Shown here one piece after another: positions 9,228-17,244 of a stretch of DNA of 64,000 bases (the stretch's first letter is position 1; every line of letters starts with the position of its first letter). The position numbers and the translations under genes are program-made. The DNA is from Paraburkholderia azotifigens (lineage in GTDB: Bacteria > Pseudomonadota > Gammaproteobacteria > Burkholderiales > Burkholderiaceae): contig NZ_VOQS01000003.1 of the NCBI RefSeq assembly GCF_007995085.1, positions 868,001-932,000 of the forward strand, written 5' to 3'. The notes under the pieces were generated by a model, which was not told where the DNA came from, searched no databases, and saw only the letters and a list, made by a program, of their open reading frames with translations.

Positions 9228-9259
9228 TCGTTTGAGACTGTCCGCAAGTAACGGCACGC

Positions 9260-10696
9260 TCAACCGAAGTCATGCACTTGCGGATACTGCTCGAACACAT
9301 CGCGCATCGTTTCGAGCGCTTCCTGATACACCTCGTCGCTCACTTCCGCGCCCACGCAAAGGCGCACGGCATTTGGACGTTCTGCGCCGCGCACCAGAAA
9401 CGGATCGGGCGAGGTCACGGCGATGTTCCGGTTGCGCAACTCGCGCACGAGCCGATCGGCCTGCCAGTGATCCGGCACGCGCAGCCACACGGACAGCGCC
9501 TGAGGATGCGAGCCGAGCACGTACGGCCCGAGTACTTTTTGCACGAGCGTCTGGCGGATCGCGAGCCGTTCGCGCTGCGTCTCGACGAGCCGCGCGGCCG
9601 TGCCGTCGTTGATCCAGCGTGTCGCCACTTCTGCCATCGGCGACGTCGCCATCCAGCTGCTCACGCGCAGCACGCTTTCCGCACGCAGCGCGAGCCTGCG
9701 CGGCGTCGTCATATAGCCGATGCGCAAGCCCGCGAGCACCGACTTCGACATGCTGGTGCAATAGAAGGAGAGATCGGGGATATGACTGGAGATGGGCGCG
9801 GGCCGCGCAGAGGGCAGCGGACCGTACACATCGTCTTCGATCACGAACACGCCATAGCGCTCCGCGATCCGCGCAATGGAACGCCGCCGCGACTCGGGCA
9901 TCATCGCGACAGTCGGATTGTTCAGCGTCGGCGTGCAGGCGAGCGCCGTGATGCGCTCGCTGTCGCACATCTCTTCGAAGTGCTCGGGGTGAATGCCGTA
10001 CTCGTCGATCTCCAGGCCCTTCAACGTAAACCCCAGGACATTCGCGGAGCCGATCACGCCGTGATCGGTCAAACTTTCGCACAGCACCGTATCGCCGGGA
10101 CCGACGAGCGAAGCGAGCGCGAGAAAGATGCCGTGCGCGGCGCCGTTGGTGACGAGCAGCGTGTCCATCGACGCGGGCATGCCCATCGACTGCAGCCACG
10201 CAATACCCGCCTGCCGATGATGCTCGAAGCCTGCAATCGGTCTGAACGCGCGTATCCACGGCTGGTCTTCGATCTTCGACAGCGTCGCGCATACCTTGCG
10301 CCACATCGCATCGTGCTCGGACGTATGGATGATCCGCGCGATCGAAAAGTCGACCACGGAACGCTCCGCCGTATCGAGCATGTAGTTCGACATCGTTTCC
10401 GTGACGCGCTCGGCGACGAAGCTGCCGCGTCCCACTTCGCAGCGGATCAGCCCTTGCCGCTCCAGTTCCTTGTACGCGTTCGTCACCGTCTGCACGCTGA
10501 TGGACAGCTCCGACGCGACATCGCGCTGCGGAGGCAAACGTGCGCCCGCGCGCAACGACTCGCTTTCGATATCGCTTGCGATCGCTTTCACGAGCCTCTT
10601 GTATTTCGACTCGACGCCATGCACCGCGCCGACCGCATCCCGCCAATGTTCGATCACCTGCCGCCTCTCCCTTACCCGCCTGTTCATAACATGCAT
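9260..10696 (-). CDS. enuR: MocR-type GntR/aminotransferase regulator, EnuR-like
   Basis: The 478-residue protein fuses a GntR winged helix (about 30-105, LPPQRDVASELSISVQTVTN) to a fold-type I aminotransferase-like domain. The PLP lysine lies in SMSKSVLAGLRIGYM near residue 320, and LNNPTVAMMP and VIEDDVYGPL precede it. EnuR proteins repress ectoine uptake and degradation genes and release DNA when PLP reacts with diaminobutyrate-type intermediates. Here the gene lies between eutB and the divergent ehuB, the position expected for a local repressor. A GabR- or TauR-like regulator is the alternative; the surrounding genes favour EnuR. Confidence 0.88.
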   Translation of the reverse strand: MHVMNRRVRERRQVIEHWRDAVGAVHGVESKYKRLVKAIASDIESESLRAGARLPPQRDVASELSISVQTVTNAYKELERQGLIRCEVGRGSFVAERVTETMSNYMLDTAERSVVDFSIARIIHTSEHDAMWRKVCATLSKIEDQPWIRAFRPIAGFEHHRQAGIAWLQSMGMPASMDTLLVTNGAAHGIFLALASLVGPGDTVLCESLTDHGVIGSANVLGFTLKGLEIDEYGIHPEHFEEMCDSERITALACTPTLNNPTVAMMPESRRRSIARIAERYGVFVIEDDVYGPLPSARPAPISSHIPDLSFYCTSMSKSVLAGLRIGYMTTPRRLALRAESVLRVSSWMATSPMAEVATRWINDGTAARLVETQRERLAIRQTLVQKVLGPYVLGSHPQALSVWLRVPDHWQADRLVRELRNRNIAVTSPDPFLVRGAERPNAVRLCVGAEVSDEVYQEALETMRDVFEQYPQVHDFG

Positions 10697-10722
10697 AGTG
10701 CGACGAAAGAGGCTCCGAAAAT

Positions 10723-10739
10723 TATTGTCCTAGAGCAAT
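10723..10739. promoter_or_regulatory. Candidate EnuR operator between enuR and ehuB
   Basis: The segment ATTGTCCTAGAGCAAT (10724-10739) is an imperfect 16-bp palindrome of the form ATTGYYCTAGRRCAAT. It lies just upstream of the enuR start and within the divergent promoter region that also serves ehuB. Its left half recurs upstream of eutB at 9211-9221. The location suits autoregulation plus control of the importer; no experimental site is implied. Confidence 0.45.
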
Positions 10740-10892
10740 CGGAACAAAAAAATGGCTTTGTATGCTGCGTTCATGGGTCGCATCCGGCATCTGTCGAACA
10801 GCCTGGGATGCTTGCCACGTCGGGTTTTCCCGGGTTTCAGGCGCACGCCGCACCGCGCCATTTATCACTCTTCGCCCTCACACGGAATCGAT

Positions 10893-11747
10893 ATGAAATC
10901 GAAGCGCACGTCAGTCATGCTCGGCGCCCTCTGCCTCGCGGCGGCCGGGCTCGTCATGCATACCCAGTTCGCGTCGGCTGAAACCACGTTGCAGCGCATC
11001 CAGCGCACCGGCGAGGTTCGCATCGGCTACGCGAACGAAGCACCGTTCGCCTACACGCAGCCGGATGGCAAGGTGACGGGCGAGTCGCCGGAAATTTCTC
11101 GCAAGATCTTCGAGAAGCTCGGCGTGAAGAAAGTGGATGCCGTACTGACCGAATGGGGCTCGCTGATTCCTGGCCTGCGTGCGGGTCGCTTCGACGTGAT
11201 CGCGGCAGGCATGTACATCACGCCCGAGCGCTGCAAGCAGGTCGCGTTCGCCGATCCGCAATATCAGATCCAGGACACGCTGCTCGTGATGAAGGGTAAT
11301 CCGAAGAATCTGCACAGCTACGGCGACGTGGCGAAGCAGCCGGACATCAAGCTCGCAGTGATGTCGGGTGCCGTCGAAGTTGCCAACTCGCGCGAGTCCG
11401 GCGTCAAGGACGGACAATTGCTGCAGGTGCCCGATACGACGGCGCAATTGCAGGCCGTGCGCACGCGCCGTGCCGATGCCGCCGCGGGCACCGCGCTGAC
11501 AATGAAAGGCCTCGCCGCGAAGGATGCGGGACAGGTCGAAACGGTCTCGACCTTCAAGGACGATCCGAAGCATACGGGCTACGGCGCGCTCGCGTTCCGT
11601 CCGGAAGACACCGATCTGCGCGATGCCGTGAACAGGCAATTGCATCAGTGGCTCGGCACGCCCGATCATCTCGCGACGGTCTCGCCCTTCGGCTTCGACA
11701 AGACCAATCTGACCACGAAGACGGCTGCCGATATCTGCGGCAAGTGA
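10893..11747 (+). CDS. ehuB: Ectoine ABC importer substrate-binding protein, EhuB-like
   Basis: This is a 284-residue periplasmic family 3 solute-binding protein. A signal peptide covers about residues 1-29 (MLGALCLAAAGLVMHTQFASA). The mature part begins ETTLQRIQRTGEVRIGYANEAPF and contains SPEISRKIFEKLGVKK and GLRAGRFDVIAAGMYITPERC, typical of amino-acid binders. The ATG at 10893 is chosen over an upstream frame opening at 10752 because the signal peptide starts here. EhuB captures ectoine and hydroxyectoine for the permease and ATPase genes that follow. Sequence alone fits any polar amino-acid binder; the degradative cluster defines the likely ligand. Confidence 0.87.
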   Translation: MKSKRTSVMLGALCLAAAGLVMHTQFASAETTLQRIQRTGEVRIGYANEAPFAYTQPDGKVTGESPEISRKIFEKLGVKKVDAVLTEWGSLIPGLRAGRFDVIAAGMYITPERCKQVAFADPQYQIQDTLLVMKGNPKNLHSYGDVAKQPDIKLAVMSGAVEVANSRESGVKDGQLLQVPDTTAQLQAVRTRRADAAAGTALTMKGLAAKDAGQVETVSTFKDDPKHTGYGALAFRPEDTDLRDAVNRQLHQWLGTPDHLATVSPFGFDKTNLTTKTAADICGK

Positions 11748-11931
11748 GGCGCCGCGATGCGCGTGCCTATCGACGCACATGAGCGTGCGCATCCGTCACA
11801 GAGTCGCGATTCATTGCACGGCCGATGCGCCGCGCAACGCGAATCGCGCGCTCCAGGGAGGCATCGGGTTTGCTTCCGGCATTCAATCCAGCGCGCGTCC
11901 CACGCGCCATCATGCAAGCGAGGCAACCGCC

Positions 11932-12603
11932 ATGCGTGAACTGTTTCCCCTGCTGCTGCAAGGCACGCTCGTCACGATCGAGATTGCGGTGTTCGGCACG
12001 CTGCTCGCCATCGTGATGGCCTTCGCCGGCACGGCCGCGAAGCTCGCACCCTGGGCGCCCGTGCGCTGGGCGGGCAACGTGTATGTCGAAGTCTTTCGCG
12101 GCACGTCGCTGCTCGTGCAGCTCTTCTGGCTCTTTTTCGTGCTGCCGCTGCCGCCGTTCAGGATCGAACTCACACCGTTCACGGTGGCTATCGTCGGCTT
12201 GGGTCTGCACTACGGCGCATATGGTTCGGAGATTCTGCGCGGCGCGCTGCGTTCGGTGCCGGGCGGCCAGTTCGAAGCCGCTGTCGCGTTGAACATGTCG
12301 GCCTTCACGCGCATGCGCCGCATCGTGCTGCCGCAGGCGATGATCAACGCACTGCCGCCCGCGACGAACCTGATGATCGAACTGTTGAAGGGCACGTCGC
12401 TCGTCTCGCTGATCACGCTCTCGGACCTCACGTTCCGCGCACGCCAGCTCGATGAAGCGACGTTCAAGACGGCTGAGATCTTCTGCCTCACGCTCGTGAT
12501 CTACTTCGTACTCGCACAATTGCTCGCCACGGTGATGCGTCATTTCGAACGGCGCGTGAGCCACGGCATTATTGCGCACACCACGCGCAAGGCGGCGCCA
12601 TGA
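11932..12603 (+). CDS. ehuC: Ectoine ABC importer permease, EhuC-like
   Basis: This 223-residue membrane protein is of the His/Glu/Gln/Arg permease family (HisM type). Hydrophobic segments lie near residues 8-30, 55-80, 90-110 and 185-210. The ABC-coupling EAA loop reads EAAVALNMSAFTRMRRIVLPQA near residue 125. The start at 11932 follows a gap of 184 bases after ehuB, and the frame overlaps the ehuD start by four bases. Together with EhuD it forms the transmembrane channel of the ectoine importer. Upstream in-frame starts exist, but the TM1 sequence begins immediately after this ATG. Confidence 0.87.
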   Translation: MRELFPLLLQGTLVTIEIAVFGTLLAIVMAFAGTAAKLAPWAPVRWAGNVYVEVFRGTSLLVQLFWLFFVLPLPPFRIELTPFTVAIVGLGLHYGAYGSEILRGALRSVPGGQFEAAVALNMSAFTRMRRIVLPQAMINALPPATNLMIELLKGTSLVSLITLSDLTFRARQLDEATFKTAEIFCLTLVIYFVLAQLLATVMRHFERRVSHGIIAHTTRKAAP

Positions 12604-13259
12604 ATCATTTCTTCGATTTGCAGTACGCCGCGCATATCCTGCCCGATCTGGCGCGCGCGTCCGTCTACACGATCCTGATCACGCTGGTCGGTTTCGCGAT
12701 CGCACTCGTGCTCGGCCTCGTGCTCGCGATCCTGCGCCGCAGTCATATCAAGGCTGTTTCGCGGACGGTTGGCTTCGCCGTCGAATTCATCCGCAGCACG
12801 CCGCTGCTGATTCAGGTGTACGTGCTCTTCTATGTGCTGCCGATTTACGGCGTAACGATGTCCGCACTCGCGGCAGGCACGATCGGCATCGCTTTGCACT
12901 ATGCGTGCTACACGTCGGAGGTGTATCGCGCGGGGCTCAACGGCGTGGCACGCGGTCAGTGGGAAGCGGCGTGCGCGTTGTCGCTGTCGCCATGGCGGAC
13001 GTATCGCGGCGTGATTCTGCCGCAAGCCGTGCGGCCCATCATTCCCGCGCTCGGCAATTACCTCGTCGCGATGTTCAAGGACACGCCCGTGCTGTCGGCC
13101 ATCACCGTAGTCGAGCTGATGCAGCAGGCAAAGAACGTCGGCTCTGAAACGTTCCGCTATCTCGAACCGATCACGCTCGCGGGCCTGTTCTTTCTCGTCA
13201 TCAGCATTACGTTCGCGCAACTCGTGCGGCGGCTGGAATTCCGCTTGAGGCTGCCATGA
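12600..13259 (+). CDS. ehuD: Ectoine ABC importer permease, EhuD-like
   Basis: This 219-residue polar amino-acid ABC permease is paralogous to EhuC. It has an N-terminal membrane segment (about 20-45), a VEFIRSTPLLIQVYVLFYVL motif, and the EAA coupling loop EAACALSLSPWRTYRGVILPQ near residue 125. The ATG overlaps the ehuC stop by four bases, and its own stop overlaps the ehuA start, so ehuC, ehuD and ehuA are translationally coupled. It would form the heterodimeric pore with EhuC in the inner membrane. Confidence 0.87.
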   Translation: MNHFFDLQYAAHILPDLARASVYTILITLVGFAIALVLGLVLAILRRSHIKAVSRTVGFAVEFIRSTPLLIQVYVLFYVLPIYGVTMSALAAGTIGIALHYACYTSEVYRAGLNGVARGQWEAACALSLSPWRTYRGVILPQAVRPIIPALGNYLVAMFKDTPVLSAITVVELMQQAKNVGSETFRYLEPITLAGLFFLVISITFAQLVRRLEFRLRLP

Positions 13260-14143
13260 AGACGCGCGTCGACACCGATACCCCTTTGCAGTCCGAGTCC
13301 ACCGTGATGGAGAAAGAGATGAAGCGCGATCCCGTTGCTACACTGAGCGAAGCCTCGAACGCGAAGGGCGAACAGCCGATGGTCCGGTTCGCCGGCGTAA
13401 CGAAGCGCTATGGTGCGCTCACCGTGCTCGACGAGCTCGATCTGGACATCGCGCCCAACGAGAAAGTGGCGATCATCGGTCCGAGCGGCTCCGGCAAATC
13501 GACGCTGTTGCGCGTGCTGATGACGCTCGATCCGCTCACGGGCGGCATGATCGAAGTGGACGGCGAACCGCTGACTCACATGCGCAAGAACGGTGCGCTG
13601 GTGCCCGCGTCGATGTCGCATCTGCGCCGTGTGCGCAGCAAGATCGGCATGGTGTTCCAGAGCTTCAATCTGTTCCCGCACATGACAGCGCTCGCCAATA
13701 CGATCGAAGCACCGATGCAGGTGCTCGGCCTGTCGCGCAAGGAAGCAACGGAACGCGCGCGCGAATTGCTGTCGCTGGTCGGACTCGAAGACAAGTGCAA
13801 TCACTACCCGTCGCAACTGTCGGGCGGTCAGCAGCAGCGCGTCGCGATTGCGCGCGCGCTCGCGATGCGGCCCAAAGTGATGCTGTTCGATGAAGTGACA
13901 TCGGCGCTCGATCCCGAACTGTGCGGCGAAGTGCTGAACGTGATTCGCCGGCTTGGCGAAGAGCACAATCTGACGATGCTGATGGTCACGCACCAGATGG
14001 GTTTCGCGCGGGAATTCGCGGACCGTGTGTGCTTCTTCTCGCAGGGCAAGATCATCGAGCAAGGGCCGCCGCAGCAGTTCTTCACGTCGCCGCAGCATGA
14101 ACGCACGCAGCAGTTCTTGCGTGCGGTTCGCGAAGCGGTTTGA
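13256..14143 (+). CDS. ehuA: Ectoine ABC importer ATPase, EhuA-like
   Basis: The product is a 295-residue ABC ATPase. Walker A is GPSGSGKST near residue 80, the Q-loop is in GMVFQSFNLFPH, the signature is LSGGQQQRVAIARAL, Walker B is VMLFDEVTSALD, and the H-loop is MVTHQMGFARE. The ATG at 13256 overlaps the ehuD stop, giving an N-terminal extension of about 40 residues before the ATPase fold begins at PMVRFAGVTKRY; starts at MEKEMKRDP or MVRF are possible. It powers EhuBCD. The order B-C-D-A differs from the A-B-C-D order described in Sinorhizobium. Confidence 0.88.
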   Translation: MKTRVDTDTPLQSESTVMEKEMKRDPVATLSEASNAKGEQPMVRFAGVTKRYGALTVLDELDLDIAPNEKVAIIGPSGSGKSTLLRVLMTLDPLTGGMIEVDGEPLTHMRKNGALVPASMSHLRRVRSKIGMVFQSFNLFPHMTALANTIEAPMQVLGLSRKEATERARELLSLVGLEDKCNHYPSQLSGGQQQRVAIARALAMRPKVMLFDEVTSALDPELCGEVLNVIRRLGEEHNLTMLMVTHQMGFAREFADRVCFFSQGKIIEQGPPQQFFTSPQHERTQQFLRAVREAV

Positions 14144-14162
14144 TGTTCTCTCTCGATGTGAA

Positions 14163-14195
14163 GGCGTGACGTCGCGCTCCTGAGCGCGTCACGCC
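14163..14195. terminator. Hairpin between convergent ehuA and MFS gene
   Basis: The inverted repeat GGCGTGACG ... CGTCACGCC (9 bp) contains an inner CGCTC/GAGCG stem. It lies just after ehuA and overlaps the stop codon of the convergent MFS gene. No thymidine run follows on either strand, so a classical intrinsic terminator is not proved; it may act as a transcript-end stabiliser for both genes. Confidence 0.45.
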
Positions 14196-15712
14196 CGCCC
14201 TCTTCCACCGCGCGCGAGTTCTTCGCCGCTGTTGTGCGGCAGCTTCGCCGTCACGGGGATCGATGCGATCGAGAACAGGCCGACCGCGAGAAACGCGGGC
14301 CAGAAGTCGGTCCACACAATGGCCGGATGTCCTTGCAGCTTGTGCGAGATCTGCAGCACGATCCCCGCGATAGTCACGCCAAGGCCGAGCGAAATCTGTT
14401 GCACGACGCTTGCGACGCTCGTCGCGCGCCCCACGTCGGCACTCGGAATGTCGGCATAAGCGAGCGAGTTCAGTGACGTGAACTGCAACGACGGGAACAC
14501 GCCGCCGAACAGCACGACGCACCAGATCAGCGCGAGCGGCGTGCCGGGCCCGAAGAGCCCGTAGCTTGCAATCGCACAGCCGGCGAGAATCGCGTTGAAC
14601 ATCAGCACGCGTCGAAAGCCGAAGCGCGCGAGCACCGACGACGCGATCGTCTTCATGAAGATCGAGCCGAACGCCGACGCGCACGTGATCGTGCCCGCGC
14701 CGAACGGCGTCATGCCGAGTCCTTCCTGCAAGGCGAGCGGCAACAGGAACGGCACGGCGCCAAGACCGATGCGAAACAGCGAGCCGCCGGCAACGCTCGC
14801 GTGAAAGCTCGGGATGCGCAGCAGTTTCAGATCGAGCACGGGACGCTCGACGCGGCTCGCGTAGCGCCAGTAGATCAGCAGCAGCACGGCGCCGACAATG
14901 CACATCGTCGTCGAGATGCTGTTCGACACCAGTTCGCCGCCGACCAGCGACAGCCCCAGCATGAACAGCGACGCGCCGCTCGCGGACAGAATGAAGCCTG
15001 TCCAGTCGAGCGGGCCGGGATGCGCTTCGCGCATGTTCGCGATGTGCCGGTTCGTGAGCCAGATGCCGAACAGACCGATCGGAATGTTGACGATGAAGAT
15101 CAGGCGCCAGTGCAGATACGTCGTGATGAACCCGCCGAGCGGCGGCCCGACGACGGGCCCGAGCAGTGCGGGCACGGTCAGATAGTTGACGGCGCGGATG
15201 AAGTCCGACTTCGGCACCGAGCGGAAGATGATGATGCGGCCGACGGGCACCATCATCGCGCCGCCGATGCCTTGCACGAAACGCGCGGCGACGAAGAGCG
15301 GCAGATTCGTGGATGCGGCGGCCATCAGCGAGCCGGCCATGAAGATGCCGATTGCGGCGCGGAAAACGGACCGCGGGCCATAGCGGTCGGCGACCCAGCC
15401 GCAGACCGGGATGAAAACGCCGAGGCCTATGACGTAGGCGGTGATGGCGAGCTTGAGGGTGATCGGGTCGTGGCCGAGATCGCGGGCGAGAACTGGCAAT
15501 GACGTGACCAGGACCGTCGAGTCGACGTTTTCCATGAACATCGCGCAGGCGACGATCAGGGGACGAGGAAGGGGCCTATTGCCAGGGGCATGAAGTTTGG
15601 GTTTGGATTTGGGTTTGGATTTGGGTTTGGGTTTGGGTTTGGTCTTGTCTTCGACTTGAGTGGGGACTCGTGGCTTTGCGCTGGCATCCGCGTTTTGCAC
15701 TTTCGCTGGCAT
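14189..15712 (-). CDS. MFS drug/metabolite transporter, DHA2 (EmrB/QacA) type, repeat-derived N-terminus
   Basis: The conserved protein starts around RPLIVACAMFMENVDSTVLV, the TM1 sequence of 14-helix DHA2 exporters, and continues with GWVADRYGPRSVFRA (motif A), RFVQGIGGAMMVPVGR (TM4) and many further hydrophobic helices to about 500 residues. No ATG, GTG or TTG in frame lies close before TM1. The first in-frame ATG (15712) sits inside a 25-bp tandem repeat, and another opens at 15787 within the palindromic element. The resulting 45-70 residue N-terminus is encoded by tandem repeats and a lysine-proline run (KPKPKPKSKPKSKPK). The original 5' end may have been replaced by repeat DNA, so start and expression are uncertain. 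Substrate unknown. Confidence 0.8.
   Translation of the reverse strand: MPAKVQNADASAKPRVPTQVEDKTKPKPKPKSKPKSKPKLHAPGNRPLPRPLIVACAMFMENVDSTVLVTSLPVLARDLGHDPITLKLAITAYVIGLGVFIPVCGWVADRYGPRSVFRAAIGIFMAGSLMAAASTNLPLFVAARFVQGIGGAMMVPVGRIIIFRSVPKSDFIRAVNYLTVPALLGPVVGPPLGGFITTYLHWRLIFIVNIPIGLFGIWLTNRHIANMREAHPGPLDWTGFILSASGASLFMLGLSLVGGELVSNSISTTMCIVGAVLLLIYWRYASRVERPVLDLKLLRIPSFHASVAGGSLFRIGLGAVPFLLPLALQEGLGMTPFGAGTITCASAFGSIFMKTIASSVLARFGFRRVLMFNAILAGCAIASYGLFGPGTPLALIWCVVLFGGVFPSLQFTSLNSLAYADIPSADVGRATSVASVVQQISLGLGVTIAGIVLQISHKLQGHPAIVWTDFWPAFLAVGLFSIASIPVTAKLPHNSGEELARGGRGRA
15595..15642. repeat. GTTTGG/ATTTGG low-complexity tandem run inside the MFS 5' region
   Basis: Six-base units GTTTGG and ATTTGG are repeated about eight times without interruption. 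On the minus strand they encode the alternating lysine-proline stretch of the MFS N-terminus. Similar T/G-rich low-complexity DNA borders copy A of the palindromic element, so these runs seem to accompany the element. Confidence 0.8.
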
Positions 15713-15767
15713 CCGCGTTTTGCACTTTCGCTGGCATCCGCGTTTTGCACTTTCGCTGGCATCCGCG
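15680..15767. repeat. 25-bp tandem repeat, three full units plus a partial
   Basis: The unit GCTGGCATCCGCGTTTTGCA plus CTTTC repeats exactly at 15680, 15705 and 15730; a fourth copy is cut after 13 bases at 15767. The first 13 bases are identical to the outer arm flanking the palindromic elements, so the array looks like local amplification of that arm. Related imperfect units flank copy A on its right side (about 4290-4340). Confidence 0.92.
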
Positions 15768-15787
15768 AATTCGTATCGGTGCCTCAC

Positions 15788-16377
15788 GCGTTGCCCCTGT
15801 GCGGGGCGGCACCTACTTTTCTTTGCAGCGGCAAAGAAAAGTAGGCAAAAGAAAGCCGCTCACACCGCCAATCCTTGTGTTTGCCTGCGGGCCCCCAACG
15901 GGTCCCGCACTCCAGACGGTAACACGCTATTCGTTGCTCGTTGCCAGCGCGCCAAACAGGCGCATCACCCACTCCAGTCACCCGTAGCACAGCCAGCGAC
16001 ATCGAACTGTCTGCGCCGCCCAGGTGGCAAACTGTGTGTAGGTTGTCGCGCCGCATGCGTTCGCGTTTCTACGACACCGATCCCGTTTTTCAGTCCGGAG
16101 TGGTGCACGTCCATCGCGACGGCCTACACACAGTTTGCCACCTGGGCGGCCGGGGACTTCCTGGTAATGCGGCCTGTGGCACGGGAGTGTGAAGTGGGTG
16201 AGGCATGAATTAGCACGCTGGCAACGCGCATGAAAATAGCGCGTTGCCGTGGGAAGGACGGGGACGTTGAGAGCCCCTGGGCAAATACAAGGATTGGCGG
16301 TGTGAGCGGCTTTCTTTTGCCTACTTTTCTTTGCCGCTGCAAAGAAAAGTAGGTGCCGCCCCGCACAGGGGCAACGC
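15788..16377. repeat. Palindromic element copy C, uninterrupted, 590 bp
   Basis: The terminal inverted repeats are 98 bp with a single mismatch by eye (15788-15885 and 16280-16377). An inner perfect 28-bp inverted repeat lies at 16015-16042 and 16123-16150 around an 80-bp centre (16043-16122). The intermediate sequence is also inversely matched, with more differences, so the whole unit could fold as one long hairpin. The centre differs from that of copy A at roughly nine positions. Outer arms GCTGGCATCCGCG (15755-15767) and its inverse (16397-16409) extend the symmetry. No credible coding frame or transposase is present, so any movement would need help in trans. Confidence 0.88.
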
Positions 16378-16408
16378 TAGCAAACCGACACGAAAACGCG
16401 GATGCCAG

Positions 16409-16446
16409 CAACAAACAACAAACAAAAACAACAACAACAACAACAC
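16409..16446. repeat. CAA-rich microsatellite
   Basis: A run of CAA/ACAAA units follows directly after the outer arm of element C and precedes the end of the nucleotidyltransferase gene. It mirrors the T/G-rich runs on the other flanks of the elements when read on the opposite strand. Confidence 0.8.
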
Positions 16447-16458
16447 CCCACCCAACCC

Positions 16459-17223
16459 TTACCGCGCCGCGCCCACAAGCGGCTGAAGCATCGGCAAAAT
16501 CTCGGCAGCAGCGCGCTTCACATCGTTCGGAAAATCAATCTCGATCCATGGCGCGCCCGTGACATCCGCCGTATCGAACACATGGCTGCGTTCGAGCAGC
16601 AGATCCCGCACAGCCTCTTCATGAGGCATATTGGCACGCCCGCTATCGACATACCCCGCAACGATTTCAGCAAACCGCTTGGCCGTCTCTTCACGCAGAC
16701 GGAAAAACCCAACCGACTCGCCAATGGTGTCGTACTCGAGCCCGACCGCCAGCTGCTTGCGCAGCTCAACCGGGACACCGTCCTTCAGACACAGCTTGAC
16801 GGGCTCATCGCCCGCTTCGAAATCGCGATCGATAAGAAGACGGTTCGCGTGCTGACCCGCCACCAGAGCGCTCAAGATGCGCTCGTCATACAGCACGTCG
16901 GCATCCATCAACAGCACGTCGCCGCCAGCCGTCATCGCGTCAGCGACAGTGTGAACAGTCAGCACACTGCCCAGATCGAAACGCGGGTTCAGCATGATCT
17001 CGACCTTGTGCGGCCAACCGATCCGCTCCAGTTCCGCTTCGACCAGTTCCGGCTGGAAGCCAAGCGCCAGCACGACGTCATCGATACCCGCTGCATCAAG
17101 CATCTGCAAATGACGTTCGAGCAGGGTCACGCCGTCGAAACGCAGCAGGCATTTGGGAAACTGTTCTCCGACGGGTTGCTGGAGACGCAGGCCAAGACCT
17201 GCAGCAAGAATGATGGCGCGCAT
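16459..17223 (-). CDS. Nucleotidyltransferase (IPCT/LicC-like sugar or alcohol phosphate NTP transferase)
   Basis: The 254-residue protein opens with the nucleotide-binding signature of NTP transferases (IILAAGLGLRL, then PKCLLRFDGVTLLERHL). A metal-binding acidic site lies in DVLLMDADVLYDERIL near residue 105. This layout suits cytidylyl- or uridylyltransferases that activate phospho-alcohols, such as inositol-1-phosphate or phosphocholine cytidylyltransferases. It is last in a four-gene operon, 21 bases after the membrane protein. The CDP-alcohol phosphatidyltransferase that opens the operon would be a logical user of a CDP-linked product. The substrate cannot be read from sequence. Confidence 0.8.
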   Translation of the reverse strand: MRAIILAAGLGLRLQQPVGEQFPKCLLRFDGVTLLERHLQMLDAAGIDDVVLALGFQPELVEAELERIGWPHKVEIMLNPRFDLGSVLTVHTVADAMTAGGDVLLMDADVLYDERILSALVAGQHANRLLIDRDFEAGDEPVKLCLKDGVPVELRKQLAVGLEYDTIGESVGFFRLREETAKRFAEIVAGYVDSGRANMPHEEAVRDLLLERSHVFDTADVTGAPWIEIDFPNDVKRAAAEILPMLQPLVGAAR

Positions 17224-17244
17224 TCGCGATCCTTTGTAAAAATA

